Assembly (NCBI RefSeq): GCF_004283755.1
Contig: NZ_SHMH01000007.1
Span: 124,001 to 188,000, forward strand
DNA length: 64,000 nucleotides
Reading direction: 5' to 3'
Source of the DNA: Pseudoxanthomonas winnipegensis
GTDB taxonomy: Bacteria; Pseudomonadota; Gammaproteobacteria; Xanthomonadales; Xanthomonadaceae
Shown: positions 51,958 through 62,147 of the stretch, one piece after another
How positions within the stretch are numbered: the stretch's first letter is position 1
How the letters are laid out: every line of letters begins with the position of its first letter
The notes under the pieces: generated by a model
Databases searched by the model: none
Seen by the model: only the letters and a program-made list of their open reading frames with translations
What the model was told of the DNA's origin: nothing
Program-made: the position numbers and the translations under genes

Positions 51958-51973
51958 GTAGGAAAAGTCCTAC
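51958..51973. promoter_or_regulatory. palindrome gtagga-aaag-tcctac
   Basis: Perfect 6-bp inverted repeat with a 4-bp centre in the divergent gap between the ComEA-like gene and the M20 gene. The TAGGAN4TCCTA layout resembles sites of NarL/FixJ-type response regulators; assignment is inference. Confidence 0.45.
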
Positions 51974-52046
51974 CCCCCAGGCCGGCCCGATCGGGTACCG
52001 GAAGCGGCGGGGGTACCATAGGCGTTCATTTCAAAGCTTGAGCGCC

Positions 52047-53537
<1,491 letters not shown>

Positions 53538-53640
53538 GGCAAGGCATGAACGCAGAGGAACGCGCGTCGGCGGCCTGCCCTCCGCCGCCATTTTTCGCCC
53601 CAAGTGGCGGTGCTAGGCTGCGCCGATCATCCCCGAGGGC

Positions 53641-53913
53641 ATGCGCATGAGCGGACTGTTCGGCAGCGAGAGCTGGCTCTACATCATCCTGGTCGGCTTC
53701 GTGGTCGGCCTGCTGGCACGGCTAATCACGCCCCACAGCGCGCGCATGGGCTGCCTGCTGACCATTGGCCTCGGCATCGTCGGCGCGGTGCTGGCCGGCT
53801 GGTTCGGCCGGCAGATGGGCTGGTATGCGGCCGGCGAACCCGCCGGCTTCTTCGGCGCCCTGCTCGGCGCGGTAGTGATCCTGGGGCTGACCAGTCTGTT
53901 CACCCGCCGCTGA
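53641..53913 (+). CDS. GlsB/YeaQ/YmgE family membrane protein
   Basis: 90 residues, three membrane helices: WLYIILVGFVVGLLARLITP, GCLLTIGLGIVGAVLAGWFG and FFGALLGAVVILGLTSLFTRR. Family of small transglycosylase-associated stress proteins (pfam04226), function unclear. The start may be the Met at 53641 or 53647. A strong terminator follows, shared with the convergent MHS transporter. Confidence 0.9.
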   Translation: MRMSGLFGSESWLYIILVGFVVGLLARLITPHSARMGCLLTIGLGIVGAVLAGWFGRQMGWYAAGEPAGFFGALLGAVVILGLTSLFTRR

Positions 53914-53940
53914 GTCCACGGCACGGCAGTCCTGAAAACC

Positions 53941-53977
53941 AGGAAGGCCATCCTCGCGGATGGCCTTCCTTTTTTTC
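53941..53977. terminator. strong Rho-independent terminator
   Basis: aggaaggccatcc-tcgc-ggatggccttcct then seven T. Positioned between the convergent GlsB-like and MHS genes; the left side has only gaaaacc, so it works mainly on the plus strand. Confidence 0.9.
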
Positions 53978-53991
53978 TCAGTCTGTCGCGA

Positions 53992-55356
53992 TCAGCGCTT
54001 GCCGTGGCGCGCGTGCATCGCGTGCTCGTGGTCGAGCCAGTTCTCGCCCTTGTTCTTCAGGAAGAAGATGTACACCAACAGCGAGATGAACATCACCACC
54101 GTGGCGTAGATGATGAAGGCGTCCATCTGCTTGGCGCCCTTGGCCCACTGGTACAGCATCGGCGCGGTGCCGCCGAAGACCGAGTTGGCCAGCGCGTAGC
54201 CCAGGCCCACGCCCAGGGCGCGGATGTAGGTCGGGAACAGTTCGGCCTTGACCACCGCGTTGATCGAGGTATAGCCGGTGAGGATCACGAAGCCGATCAC
54301 CAGGATGGCGAAGGCCGCGCCGAACGTGGTCTGCTGCGGCAGCGCGGTGATCAGGTACCAGGTGTAGCAGACGCTGCCCACGCCGAAGAACACCAGCAGG
54401 CTCTTGCGGCCGATGCGGTCGGACAGCCAGCCGCCGAGCGGCTGCAGCAGCATCAGCACCGTCAGCGCCGCCAGGTTGAGCGTGGTGCCCTTCATGATGT
54501 CGTCGCCGGCGAAGGCGGTCTGGATCATCTTCGGGCCGGTCACCGAATAGGTGTAGAAGGCCAGCGTGCCGCCCGCCGTGATCAGGAAGCACAGCAGCAG
54601 CGGGCGCCACTGGTTGACGAACAGTTCGCGCAGCGAGCCGGACTTGCGCGCCGCGCCGGACTTGGCGTCCTCGATGGCGGCGCTGGACAGCGATTCGTCC
54701 ATCGTGCGGCGCAGCCAGAACACCACGATCGCCGACACGCCACCGATGGCGAAGCCCACGCGCCAGCCCCACTCCACCACGTGCTCGCGGGTGAAGAAGG
54801 TCAGCAGCAGGAACAGCGTCAGCTGGGCCAGCACATGGCCGCCCACCAGGGTGACGTAATGGAACGAGGACAACAGGCCGCGATGCCCCGGCACGGCGGC
54901 CTCGGACATGTAGGTGGCGCTGGCCCCGTATTCACCACCGGTGGCGAAGCCCTGCAGCAGGCGCGCCAGCACCAGGAACACCGCCGCCCACACGCCGATG
55001 GTCGCGGCGGTCGGCACGATGGCGATGCCGAACGAACAGATCGCCATCAGCGTCACCGACAGCGTCAGCGAGGCGCGGCGGCCGTGGCGGTCGGCGAAGC
55101 GACCGAAGAACCAGGCGCCGATCGGACGCATCAGGAAGGTCACCGCGAAGATCGCCCACACGTACAGCGTGGCGTTCTTGTCGCCGGCGGAGAAGAACTT
55201 GGATTCGAAGTAGGTCGCGAAGACCGAATAGACGTAGACGTCGTACCACTCGACCAGGTTGCCGGCCGAGCCTTTGAGCGTGTTGGAGATCGAGCGTTTG
55301 AGGCTGTGGTGGCTCTGCGCCATCGGATCGGCGGTGGTGGCGGTCGGTACGCTCAT
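53992..55356 (-). CDS. MHS family MFS transporter (alpha-ketoglutarate permease-like)
   Basis: 454 residues, 12 helices. Metabolite:H+ symporter signatures: GNLVEWYDVYVYSVFA, FFGRFADRHGRRASLTLSVTLMA, LARLLQGFATGGEYGASATYMSE, and VKAELFPTYIRALGVGLGYALANSVFGGTAP. Closest in feel to KgtP-type dicarboxylate/alpha-ketoglutarate permeases. Start MSVPTATTADP chosen over an upstream Met because the family starts shortly before HSLKRSISNTLKGSAGNLVEWYD. A hairpin lies upstream at 55476. Confidence 0.92.
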   Translation of the reverse strand: MSVPTATTADPMAQSHHSLKRSISNTLKGSAGNLVEWYDVYVYSVFATYFESKFFSAGDKNATLYVWAIFAVTFLMRPIGAWFFGRFADRHGRRASLTLSVTLMAICSFGIAIVPTAATIGVWAAVFLVLARLLQGFATGGEYGASATYMSEAAVPGHRGLLSSFHYVTLVGGHVLAQLTLFLLLTFFTREHVVEWGWRVGFAIGGVSAIVVFWLRRTMDESLSSAAIEDAKSGAARKSGSLRELFVNQWRPLLLCFLITAGGTLAFYTYSVTGPKMIQTAFAGDDIMKGTTLNLAALTVLMLLQPLGGWLSDRIGRKSLLVFFGVGSVCYTWYLITALPQQTTFGAAFAILVIGFVILTGYTSINAVVKAELFPTYIRALGVGLGYALANSVFGGTAPMLYQWAKGAKQMDAFIIYATVVMFISLLVYIFFLKNKGENWLDHEHAMHARHGKR

Positions 55357-55475
55357 GCGGTCCTCGCTGTGATGAGGGGGGGAATGGATCGCCTTCGCGC
55401 CTTGGCGCCGGACGGCTTGGGCCATGCTGACGGCCTGGGCCGTGAGCGCAGCGCGAGGGCAGTCGAACGTTATAA

Positions 55476-55510
55476 ACGCCGAAGGCCCGCCTGTGGGGCG
55501 GGCCTTCGAC
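55476..55510 (-). terminator. hairpin terminator after xanB
   Basis: Minus strand: gtcgaaggcccgcc-ccac-aggcgggccttcggc followed by gtttat. Confidence 0.7.
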
Positions 55511-55535
55511 TTATTGGCTATGCCGCAGCGGCGGC

Positions 55536-56939
55536 TCAGGTGCGGCCGTACTGGTCCTCGAAGCGGACGATGTCGTCCTCGCCCAGGTAGCTGCCGGACT
55601 GGACCTCGATCAGCTCCAGCGGCAGGCGGCCGGGATTCTTCAGCCGGTGGGTCACGCCCAGCGGGATATAGGTGCTCTGGTTCTCGGTGAGCAGGATCAC
55701 CTCGTCCCCACGCGTGACCTCGGCCGTGCCGCTCACCACGATCCAGTGCTCGGCGCGGTGGTGATGCATCTGCAGGCTCAGCGTCGCGCCCGGGTTAACG
55801 GTGATGCGCTTGACCTGGAAGCGCGCGCCCATGTCGATCGAGTCGTACGCACCCCAGGGGCGGTAGACCTTGCGATGCAGGACCGCCTGGCTGCGCTCGT
55901 CGTGCTTGAGCTGGGCCACGACTTTCTTGACGTCTTGCACGCGGTCCTTCTTGGCCACCAGGATCGAATCGTCGGTCTCCACCACCACCACATCGTCCAG
56001 GCCGACCAGCGCGACCAGGCTTTCGGCGTAGACGTAGCTGTTGCGCGTGTCCACGGTGATCACGTCGCCCTCGACCGCGTTGCCGTTGGCGTCCTTCTCG
56101 GTCACGTCCCACAGCGCCGACCACGAGCCGACGTCGTTCCAGCCCACGTCCAGCGGCAGCACCTTGGCGTCGGCGGTCTTCTCCATCACCGCGTAGTCGA
56201 TCGAATCGGACGGCGAGGCCGTAAAGGCGTCCTTGTCCAGGCGGATGAAGTCGCCGTCGCGCTTGGCCTTGGCCAGCGACTCGCGCACCGCCGAGACCAT
56301 CTGCGGGTTGAACTTCTCCAGCTCTTCGACATAGCGGCTGGCCTTGAACAGGAACATGCCGCTGTTCCAGTAGTAGCCGCCCTCGGCCAGATACTGGGCC
56401 GCGGTGTCCGCGTCGGGCTTCTCGACGAAGCGCAGCACCGGCTGCACGCCCTGACCGCCGCCTGCCTGGATATAGCCGAAGCCGGTCTCGGCATGGCTGG
56501 GCACCACGCCGAAGGTCACCAGCGCCCCGGCCTGGGCGGCCGGGCTGGCCTGCTCGACCGCGTTGCGGAAGGCTTCGGGGTTGGTGATCACATGATCGGA
56601 GGGCAGCACCAGCAGCAGCGGGTCCTGCCCGTCCTCCAGCGCGCACAGCGCCGCGGCGGCGATGGCCGGCGCGGTATTGCGCGCGACCGGCTCGAGCAGG
56701 ATGCGCGGCTGCGGCGCGCGGATCTCGCGCAGCTGTTCGGCCACCAGGAATCGGTGCCCTTCGTTGGCCACCACCAGCGGCGGCAGCGAGGTCAACGGTT
56801 CGACCCGCAGCCAGGTCGCCTGCACCATCGTCTTTTCGTCTCCCAGCGGCAGGAACTGCTTGGGATAGGCTTCGCGCGACAGGGGCCACAGGCGTGTGCC
56901 GGAGCCGCCCGACAACAGGACGGGTTGCAGTTTGCTCAT
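55536..56939 (-). CDS. xanB: mannose-1-phosphate guanylyltransferase / mannose-6-phosphate isomerase
   Basis: 467 residues, bifunctional type II enzyme. N-terminal GDP-mannose pyrophosphorylase: LLSGGSGTRLWPLSREAYPKQF (nucleotide site), VLPSDHVI, FVEKPD (sugar-P Lys); C-terminal phosphomannose isomerase cupin: RPWGAYDSID, LSLQMHHHRAEHWIVVSG (metal His), LTENQSTYIPLGVTHRLKNPG. In Xanthomonas, XanB makes GDP-mannose for xanthan and LPS. No other xan/gum genes are here. Divergent from amgK with a 75-bp gap. Confidence 0.94.
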   Translation of the reverse strand: MSKLQPVLLSGGSGTRLWPLSREAYPKQFLPLGDEKTMVQATWLRVEPLTSLPPLVVANEGHRFLVAEQLREIRAPQPRILLEPVARNTAPAIAAAALCALEDGQDPLLLVLPSDHVITNPEAFRNAVEQASPAAQAGALVTFGVVPSHAETGFGYIQAGGGQGVQPVLRFVEKPDADTAAQYLAEGGYYWNSGMFLFKASRYVEELEKFNPQMVSAVRESLAKAKRDGDFIRLDKDAFTASPSDSIDYAVMEKTADAKVLPLDVGWNDVGSWSALWDVTEKDANGNAVEGDVITVDTRNSYVYAESLVALVGLDDVVVVETDDSILVAKKDRVQDVKKVVAQLKHDERSQAVLHRKVYRPWGAYDSIDMGARFQVKRITVNPGATLSLQMHHHRAEHWIVVSGTAEVTRGDEVILLTENQSTYIPLGVTHRLKNPGRLPLELIEVQSGSYLGEDDIVRFEDQYGRT

Positions 56940-57014
56940 GGTGTCAGAGTCTCTTCCGTGGGGATATCGGGCTCAGTGTACCCTGCGCACCCCGACCTGA
57001 ATGCGGCACGTTCC

Positions 57015-58040
57015 ATGAACGAGGCGTCCTCGCCTTCGAGCCCACACGCACGCGCGGACCAGCGACTTTCCTGGGCGCGCATCACACTGAATGCGCCCGC
57101 TCTGTCACTGCAGCGGGCCAGTGTGGACGCCGGCCAGCGCAGCTATTGGCGCACCCAGGGCGCGGCCGAATCGCTGATCGTGATGGACTCCCCACCCGGG
57201 CTGGAGGACGTGCGCCCGTGGCTGTCCTGGCACGCGCTGCTGGAAGACGGCGGCGTGCGCGTGCCGAGGATCCTGGCGCGCGATGTGGACGCCGGCTTCC
57301 TGCTGCTGGAAGACCTCGGCCAGCCGACCCTGGCGCAGTTGCTGTCGCGCGATCCGGCGCAGGCCGATGCCTGGTTCGACGCCGCCTTTGACCAGCTGCT
57401 GATGCTGCAGGCGATCGCACCGCCGGAAGGCACGGGCGTGTTCGGCGAGGCGCTGCTGCAGCGCGATGCCGGGCTGTTCGAGGAATGGTTCCTGCGCCGG
57501 CATCTGGGCATCGAACTGGACTGCGACGCCAGCGACGGCCTGGAGCTGGTCCAGCGCCGCCTGATGGACAACGCCCTGGGCCAGCACAAGGTGCTGACCC
57601 ATCGCGACTTCATGCCGCGCAATCTGATGCCGGTACTGCCGGGCCCGGCGGTGCTGGATTTCCAGGACTGCGTGCGCGGACCGGTCGCCTACGACGCGGT
57701 GAGCCTGTTCAAGGACGCCTTCCTGAGCTGGCCGCTCGAACGCGTGGACGGCTGGCTGCTGCGCTACCACGCGCGGGCGCTGCAGGCCGGCGTGCCGGTG
57801 CCGGCCTCGGCGCAGACCTTCCTGCGCGATGCCGACTGGATGGGCATCCAGCGCCACCTCAAGATCCTCGGCATCTTCTGCCGCCTGCACTACCGCGATG
57901 GCAAGTCGCAGTACCTGCCGGACCTGCCGCGCTTCATCGCCTATCTGGACCAGGTGCTGCCGCGCCATCCGCAGCTGCAGCCGCTGCAGCAGCTGTTGGA
58001 CCAGCGCATCCGCCCGGCCCTGGCGGCGCGCAGCGCATGA
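57015..58040 (+). CDS. amgK: N-acetylmuramate/N-acetylglucosamine anomeric kinase AmgK
   Basis: 341 residues, aminoglycoside phosphotransferase-like fold. Catalytic loop LTHRDFMPRNLMPV (HRD..N) and metal motif VLDFQDCVRGPVAYD. AmgK phosphorylates MurNAc at the anomeric carbon, feeding MurU. Pairing with murU (4-bp ATGA overlap at 58037-58040) makes the assignment firm. The pathway recycles wall sugars and bypasses MurA, which gives intrinsic fosfomycin tolerance in Pseudomonas putida. Confidence 0.94.
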   Translation: MNEASSPSSPHARADQRLSWARITLNAPALSLQRASVDAGQRSYWRTQGAAESLIVMDSPPGLEDVRPWLSWHALLEDGGVRVPRILARDVDAGFLLLEDLGQPTLAQLLSRDPAQADAWFDAAFDQLLMLQAIAPPEGTGVFGEALLQRDAGLFEEWFLRRHLGIELDCDASDGLELVQRRLMDNALGQHKVLTHRDFMPRNLMPVLPGPAVLDFQDCVRGPVAYDAVSLFKDAFLSWPLERVDGWLLRYHARALQAGVPVPASAQTFLRDADWMGIQRHLKILGIFCRLHYRDGKSQYLPDLPRFIAYLDQVLPRHPQLQPLQQLLDQRIRPALAARSA

Positions 58041-58795
58041 AGGCGCTGATCTTCTGCGCCGGGCTGGGTGAGCGCATGCGGCCGCTGACCGACCACACGC
58101 CCAAACCGCTGCTCGAGGTGGGCGGCGCGCCGCTGGTCGTCTGGCATCTGCGCAAGCTGGCCGCGATCGGCGTGACCGACGTCGTCATCAACCTCAGCTG
58201 GCTGGCCGACCAGTTCCCGCGCGCGCTAGGCGATGGCAGCGCCTTCGGCGTCCGCATCGCCTTCTCGCACGAGGGCCCGGTCCCGCTGGAGACCGGCGGC
58301 GGCATGCTGCACGCGCTGCCGCTGCTGGGAGAGGCGCCGTTCCTGGCGGTCAACGGCGATGTGTGGACCGATCTGGACTTCGCCACGCTGCCGCGCGCGC
58401 CGGCCGGCGACGCGCATCTGGTGATGATCGACAACCCGCCGCACCATCCGCGCGGCGATTTCTGTTTCAGCGACGGGCATCGCCTGCAGCCGCGCCGCGA
58501 CGATGCGCAGAACTTCACCTATTCGGGCATCGGCGTGTATCGCCCCGAGATCCTGCGCGACTGGCGCGCGGCGTTCGAAGCGGCTGACCCCAATCCCGGA
58601 CTGGACGCACAGCCGCCCCGCTTCCCGCTGGCGCCCCTGCTGCGCGCGGCGATGGCGCGCGACGCGGTCACCGGCCAGCACCATGCCGGACGCTGGACCG
58701 ACGTGGGCACACCGCAGCGTCTGGCCGAACTGGACGCGCAGCTGCGCGCCGGGGGCGTGGGAGCCGCCACAACGGCGATGGAGCTTTCGAAGTAG
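58037..58795 (+). CDS. murU: N-acetylmuramate-1-phosphate uridylyltransferase MurU
   Basis: 252 residues, nucleotidyltransferase fold. CAGLGERMRPLTDHTPKPLLEVGG (UTP site and Lys), NGDVWTDLDF (metal Asp), FTYSGIGVYRPEIL, GRWTDVGTPQRLAELD. MurU makes UDP-MurNAc from MurNAc-1-P. The last residues (GVGAATTAMELSK) are encoded by the left arm of the palindromic repeat that begins at 58774, so the original C-terminus has probably been replaced. Confidence 0.94.
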   Translation: MKALIFCAGLGERMRPLTDHTPKPLLEVGGAPLVVWHLRKLAAIGVTDVVINLSWLADQFPRALGDGSAFGVRIAFSHEGPVPLETGGGMLHALPLLGEAPFLAVNGDVWTDLDFATLPRAPAGDAHLVMIDNPPHHPRGDFCFSDGHRLQPRRDDAQNFTYSGIGVYRPEILRDWRAAFEAADPNPGLDAQPPRFPLAPLLRAAMARDAVTGQHHAGRWTDVGTPQRLAELDAQLRAGGVGAATTAMELSK

Positions 58796-58935
58796 CGCCC
58801 ATCGCCGCCATTGGCCAATGGCCACAACGGCGGCCCCACCTGTAGAGCGGAGCTTGCTCCGCTAGGGCTTTCCCGATGGTCTAAACGAAACGCAGCGGAG
58901 TCCCCAAAAGGGGATTGCCACAAGCTCCGCTCTAC
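58774..58935 (-). repeat. composite palindrome P plus GTAG-REP element (inverted copy)
   Basis: Palindrome P arms gtgggagccgcc (from 58774) and ggcggccccac (to 58840), then REP pair gtagagcggagcttgctccgct (58842-58863) and agcggag..ctccgctctac (58893-58935), the latter with the ~20-bp loop insertion. Reverse complement matches 38932-39094. It starts inside murU and fills most of the gap to hda. Confidence 0.88.
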
Positions 58936-59009
58936 AAGGAGACCGCGACGTGATCGGAGCAGACAGTTGCGCCCACAGATGTGGCGCAGGCCAAGCGCGA
59001 CCGCAGGCC

Positions 59010-59705
59010 CTACTCCTCCGCCAGCACCTGCCGCAGGAAGGGCACGGTCACCCGCCGCTTGGCCGCCAGCGAGGCACGATCCAGGCGTTCGATCAGATCG
59101 ACCAGCTGCGCCGGTTCGCGCACGGTGCGGGTCAGCATCCAGTCCACCGCCGCGTCTTCCAGCACCAGCCCGCGCCGGGCAGCGCGATCGCGCAGCAGCG
59201 CCGCGCGCCCGGCGTCATCCAGCGGGCGCAGCACGATGCGCGCGCATTGCGCCAGGCGCGAGCGCAGGTCGGGCAGGACCAGGCCGATCGCATCGGGCAC
59301 ATCGGCGGCGGTGTAGAGCAGGCCGATGCCGGCCGCACGCGCGCGATTGTGGAAGTCGAACAGCGCGATCTCATCGGCGCGATCGCCGGCGATGGCCTCC
59401 AGGCCGTCCAGCGCCACCAGGGCATGGCGTTCCAGGCCGTCGAGCGCCTGCTGCAGGTGGCCGGCCGCCGCCTTCAGTGGCAGATAAGCGGCCTCGCGCC
59501 CGCTCTCGCCGGCCGCCGCGCAGGCCGCCAGGGCCAGGTGGGTCTTGCCGGCGCCGTGCGCGGCCGCGACGTACAGCCAGTCGGCCTCCGGCGCGCGCGC
59601 CAAGGCCTGCAGCTGCGCCAGCGCGCCGGCCGGCGCGCCGATGAAGCTTTCGAAGCGCTGATCAGACGGGGTCCGCAGCGCCAGCGGCAACTGCGGCACG
59701 CTCAT
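59010..59705 (-). CDS. hda: DnaA regulatory inactivator Hda
   Basis: 231 residues, AAA+ DnaA-like. N-terminal clamp-binding motif QLPLAL (residues 5-10; QLSLPL in E. coli) and P-loop AHGAGKTHLALAAC, Walker B-like LVALDGLEAIAGD, C-terminal lid RRGLVLEDAAVDWMLTRTVREPAQLVDLIERLD. Hda with the DNA-loaded clamp stimulates ATP hydrolysis by DnaA to stop re-initiation. The 4-bp overlap with the AI-2E gene (59702-59705) puts it second or third in a minus-strand operon after the DUF2066 gene. Confidence 0.93.
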   Translation of the reverse strand: MSVPQLPLALRTPSDQRFESFIGAPAGALAQLQALARAPEADWLYVAAAHGAGKTHLALAACAAAGESGREAAYLPLKAAAGHLQQALDGLERHALVALDGLEAIAGDRADEIALFDFHNRARAAGIGLLYTAADVPDAIGLVLPDLRSRLAQCARIVLRPLDDAGRAALLRDRAARRGLVLEDAAVDWMLTRTVREPAQLVDLIERLDRASLAAKRRVTVPFLRQVLAEE

Positions 59706-60865
59706 GGCGAGGAGGGATCCTGCGGCGGATGCAGGCCTTCGACCGGCGTGCGCTGTGGATCGAGCAGGATGGTCGGCTGCCCGCCGGCATAGAGCTGGCT
59801 GTGGGTATAGCGCTCGTGCGCATAGCGCAGCAGCACATTGGCCACCGCGGCGATCGGCAACGCCAGCAGCATGCCCAGGAAGCCGAACAGCTGGCCGCAG
59901 GCCAGCACGGCGAAGATCACCGCCACCGGATGCAGGCCGATGCGATCGCCGACCAGCTTGGGCGTCAGCACATAGCTCTCGATCACCTGCCCCACCGCGA
60001 ATACCACCGACACCAGCACCAGGTGCTTGACGTCGCCGTACTGCATCAGCGCGGCGATCAGGCCCATCGCCACGCCGCTGGTCGGCCCCAGATACGGCAC
60101 GAAGGTCAGCAGGCCGGCGATCAGGCCGATCAGGATGCCAAGGTCCAGGCCCACCGCCCACAGCCCGGCGCCGTAGAGCACGCCCAGGATGATCATCACC
60201 AGCAGCTGGCCCTTGAGGAAGCCGCCCAGCACCTCGCTGGACTCGCCCGCCAGCCGGCTGACCACGCCGATCTGGTTGCGCGGCACCATCGCCGCCACGC
60301 GGCCGACGATCAGGTCCCAGTCGCGCAGGAAGAAGAAGGCGATGACCGGGATCAGCACCAAGTTGGCCATCCAGCCGAACAGCGCGAAGCCCGAGCGGGA
60401 CACATAGCCCCACAGGGTGTAGGCCACCCCGCCGGCCCGCTCCCAGTTGCTGCGCAGCAGCCCCCAGATGTGGGTGAAGTCCAGGTACTCGGCCACGCGC
60501 ACGTTGAAGCGGCCCTCGATCCACGGCAGGGCCACCTGGTAGAACCACTGCTGATAGCGCGGCAGCGACCGCACCAGGATCGAGATCTGGTCCTGGATCG
60601 TCGGCACCAGCAGCAACAGCACCACGGTGATGGCCAGCAGCATCACGAAGAACACCACCGTGACCGAGATCCCGCGCGACCAGCCGCGCGCCTCCAGCCG
60701 GTCCACCAGCGGATCGCCCATCCAGCCCAGGATCGCCGCGCAGGCGAACGGGGTCAGCACCGGCGAGAGAATCCACAGCAGCCACACCAGGGCGGCCGCC
60801 AGCGCCGCCCACTGCAGCCGGCGCAGGAACTGGGCGATGACCTGCAGCGGGTCCTCGATGATCAT
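59702..60865 (-). CDS. AI-2E family transporter (PerM/TqsA-type)
   Basis: 387 residues, about eight membrane helices in the family plan: LVWLLWILSPVLTPFACAAILGWMGDPLVDRLEARG, a periplasmic loop (LPRYQQWFYQVALPWIEGRFN), then GGFLKGQLLVMIILGVLYGAGLWAVG, FVPYLGPTSG and LTPKLVGDRIGLHPVAVIF. Some members export AI-2 or antiport ions; the substrate is unknown here. Next to hda and upstream purM, as in other Xanthomonadaceae. Confidence 0.92.
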   Translation of the reverse strand: MIIEDPLQVIAQFLRRLQWAALAAALVWLLWILSPVLTPFACAAILGWMGDPLVDRLEARGWSRGISVTVVFFVMLLAITVVLLLLVPTIQDQISILVRSLPRYQQWFYQVALPWIEGRFNVRVAEYLDFTHIWGLLRSNWERAGGVAYTLWGYVSRSGFALFGWMANLVLIPVIAFFFLRDWDLIVGRVAAMVPRNQIGVVSRLAGESSEVLGGFLKGQLLVMIILGVLYGAGLWAVGLDLGILIGLIAGLLTFVPYLGPTSGVAMGLIAALMQYGDVKHLVLVSVVFAVGQVIESYVLTPKLVGDRIGLHPVAVIFAVLACGQLFGFLGMLLALPIAAVANVLLRYAHERYTHSQLYAGGQPTILLDPQRTPVEGLHPPQDPSSP

Positions 60866-60896
60866 GGGTGCACCGTCCTGGGCGTCAGCGCGCGGG

Positions 60897-61970
60897 TCAC
60901 TTGAGGTAGAACTGCGGCGGATTGCCGTCGCCGCCGACCAGCGGGCCATCCTGTCCGAGCATGCGCTGCAGGCCTTCGACGCCACTGAGCAGATCCAGGT
61001 CCAGCTCAAGCACATCGCCCTGTGCGCGCACCGGCGCGATCCGGCGCACCACGGCGGTCTGCTGCAGCGCCGCCGACAGGCGCACGTAGTCCTCGGCGCT
61101 GCGGATGCCGCTGACGAGGATCCGGTAGGTGCCCGGCTGACCGCCGACGGCCTGCTTGGCATAACGCTTGACCAGCGCATCGGCGGCCACGTCGGCGCCG
61201 GTGGCCATGGCCTGGCGGGCGTCGGCGTTGTCGCTGGACGAGGTCGCCAGCACCTTGCCGCTGTCCACGAAGGTCCAGTCGGCGACCCAGCCGGACTTGC
61301 CGCGGTAGAGCTTGCCGATCAGCTGCATCGGCGGGGCATAGCGGGCCGAGGCGCTCGCCACCGCCGCCGTGTCGCCGCGCCAGATCGCCGCGGCCAGCGC
61401 GGCCTCGGCCGCGGTGCCCTGCGGCAGGCCCAGGCGGTAGCCGCGGTCCACGGCGCGGTCCAGCACCGAGCGCGCCGCGCCGGACTGCTGCACACCGACC
61501 AGACGCGGGCCCGAGCCGTCGTCGATGGCCAGCCACAGCACCGGCTTGGCGCGCGGCTGCGGCCAGACCGGCAGGCCGAGCACGCTGGCCAGCACGTCGA
61601 CCTTCTGCGGGTCGAAGCGGGCGATCAGGGTGGTGCGGAAGGACGGCGCGCCGGTGGCCGAGGTGCCCTGGTCCTGCCGGTAGTCGTAGCTGTCCAGATA
61701 ATTCTTGGCGTTGCGCAGCTCGGCGGCCACGCCGGGGCGCGTGGCGGCGTTGCGATCGCCGCTAACCTTGCCCAGTACCTGCCCGAGCGCGCGCGCCAGA
61801 CCGCCGTTGCGGTCGCCCTCGCTCTGGCTGGGCACCGTGACCTCGGCCTCGTAGAGGCCCTGGGCCTTGGCGACGTCGCCCTCGGTGCGCAGCGCGTCCT
61901 GCGCCACGGCAGGAAGTGCGCAGAAAAGGAGGAGGGCGGCAGCAGCGGCCAGGGCGTGCAAACGGCGCAT
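60897..61970 (-). CDS. DUF2066 exported protein
   Basis: 357 residues with a signal peptide (MRRLHALAAAAALLLFCALPAVAQ). The mature part matches DUF2066: LYEAEVTVPSQSEGDRNGGLARALGQVLGKVSGDRNA, FDPQKVDVLASVLGLPVWPQPRAKPVLWLAIDDGSG, and a repeat-like second half. Unknown function; gene order DUF2066-AI2E-hda next to purM is well kept in the group. Divergent from purM across 177 bp. Start chosen at the signal-peptide Met. Confidence 0.88.
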   Translation of the reverse strand: MRRLHALAAAAALLLFCALPAVAQDALRTEGDVAKAQGLYEAEVTVPSQSEGDRNGGLARALGQVLGKVSGDRNAATRPGVAAELRNAKNYLDSYDYRQDQGTSATGAPSFRTTLIARFDPQKVDVLASVLGLPVWPQPRAKPVLWLAIDDGSGPRLVGVQQSGAARSVLDRAVDRGYRLGLPQGTAAEAALAAAIWRGDTAAVASASARYAPPMQLIGKLYRGKSGWVADWTFVDSGKVLATSSSDNADARQAMATGADVAADALVKRYAKQAVGGQPGTYRILVSGIRSAEDYVRLSAALQQTAVVRRIAPVRAQGDVLELDLDLLSGVEGLQRMLGQDGPLVGGDGNPPQFYLK

Positions 61971-62147
61971 CGAGCGTCCTAAAGTCAACAGCGAATCGTG
62001 CGGATTGTTGCCCGAACGGCCCGCCACCGCCAGCACGCCCCGTTCACGCCGCGCACGCCGAGGGACGCACTTCCCTTAAAATGCGCCCCCGCCTCCCTCA
62101 GATCCGGCCGCCTTGTGACCCAGCCCAACCCGCCCGCCGCCACGCCC

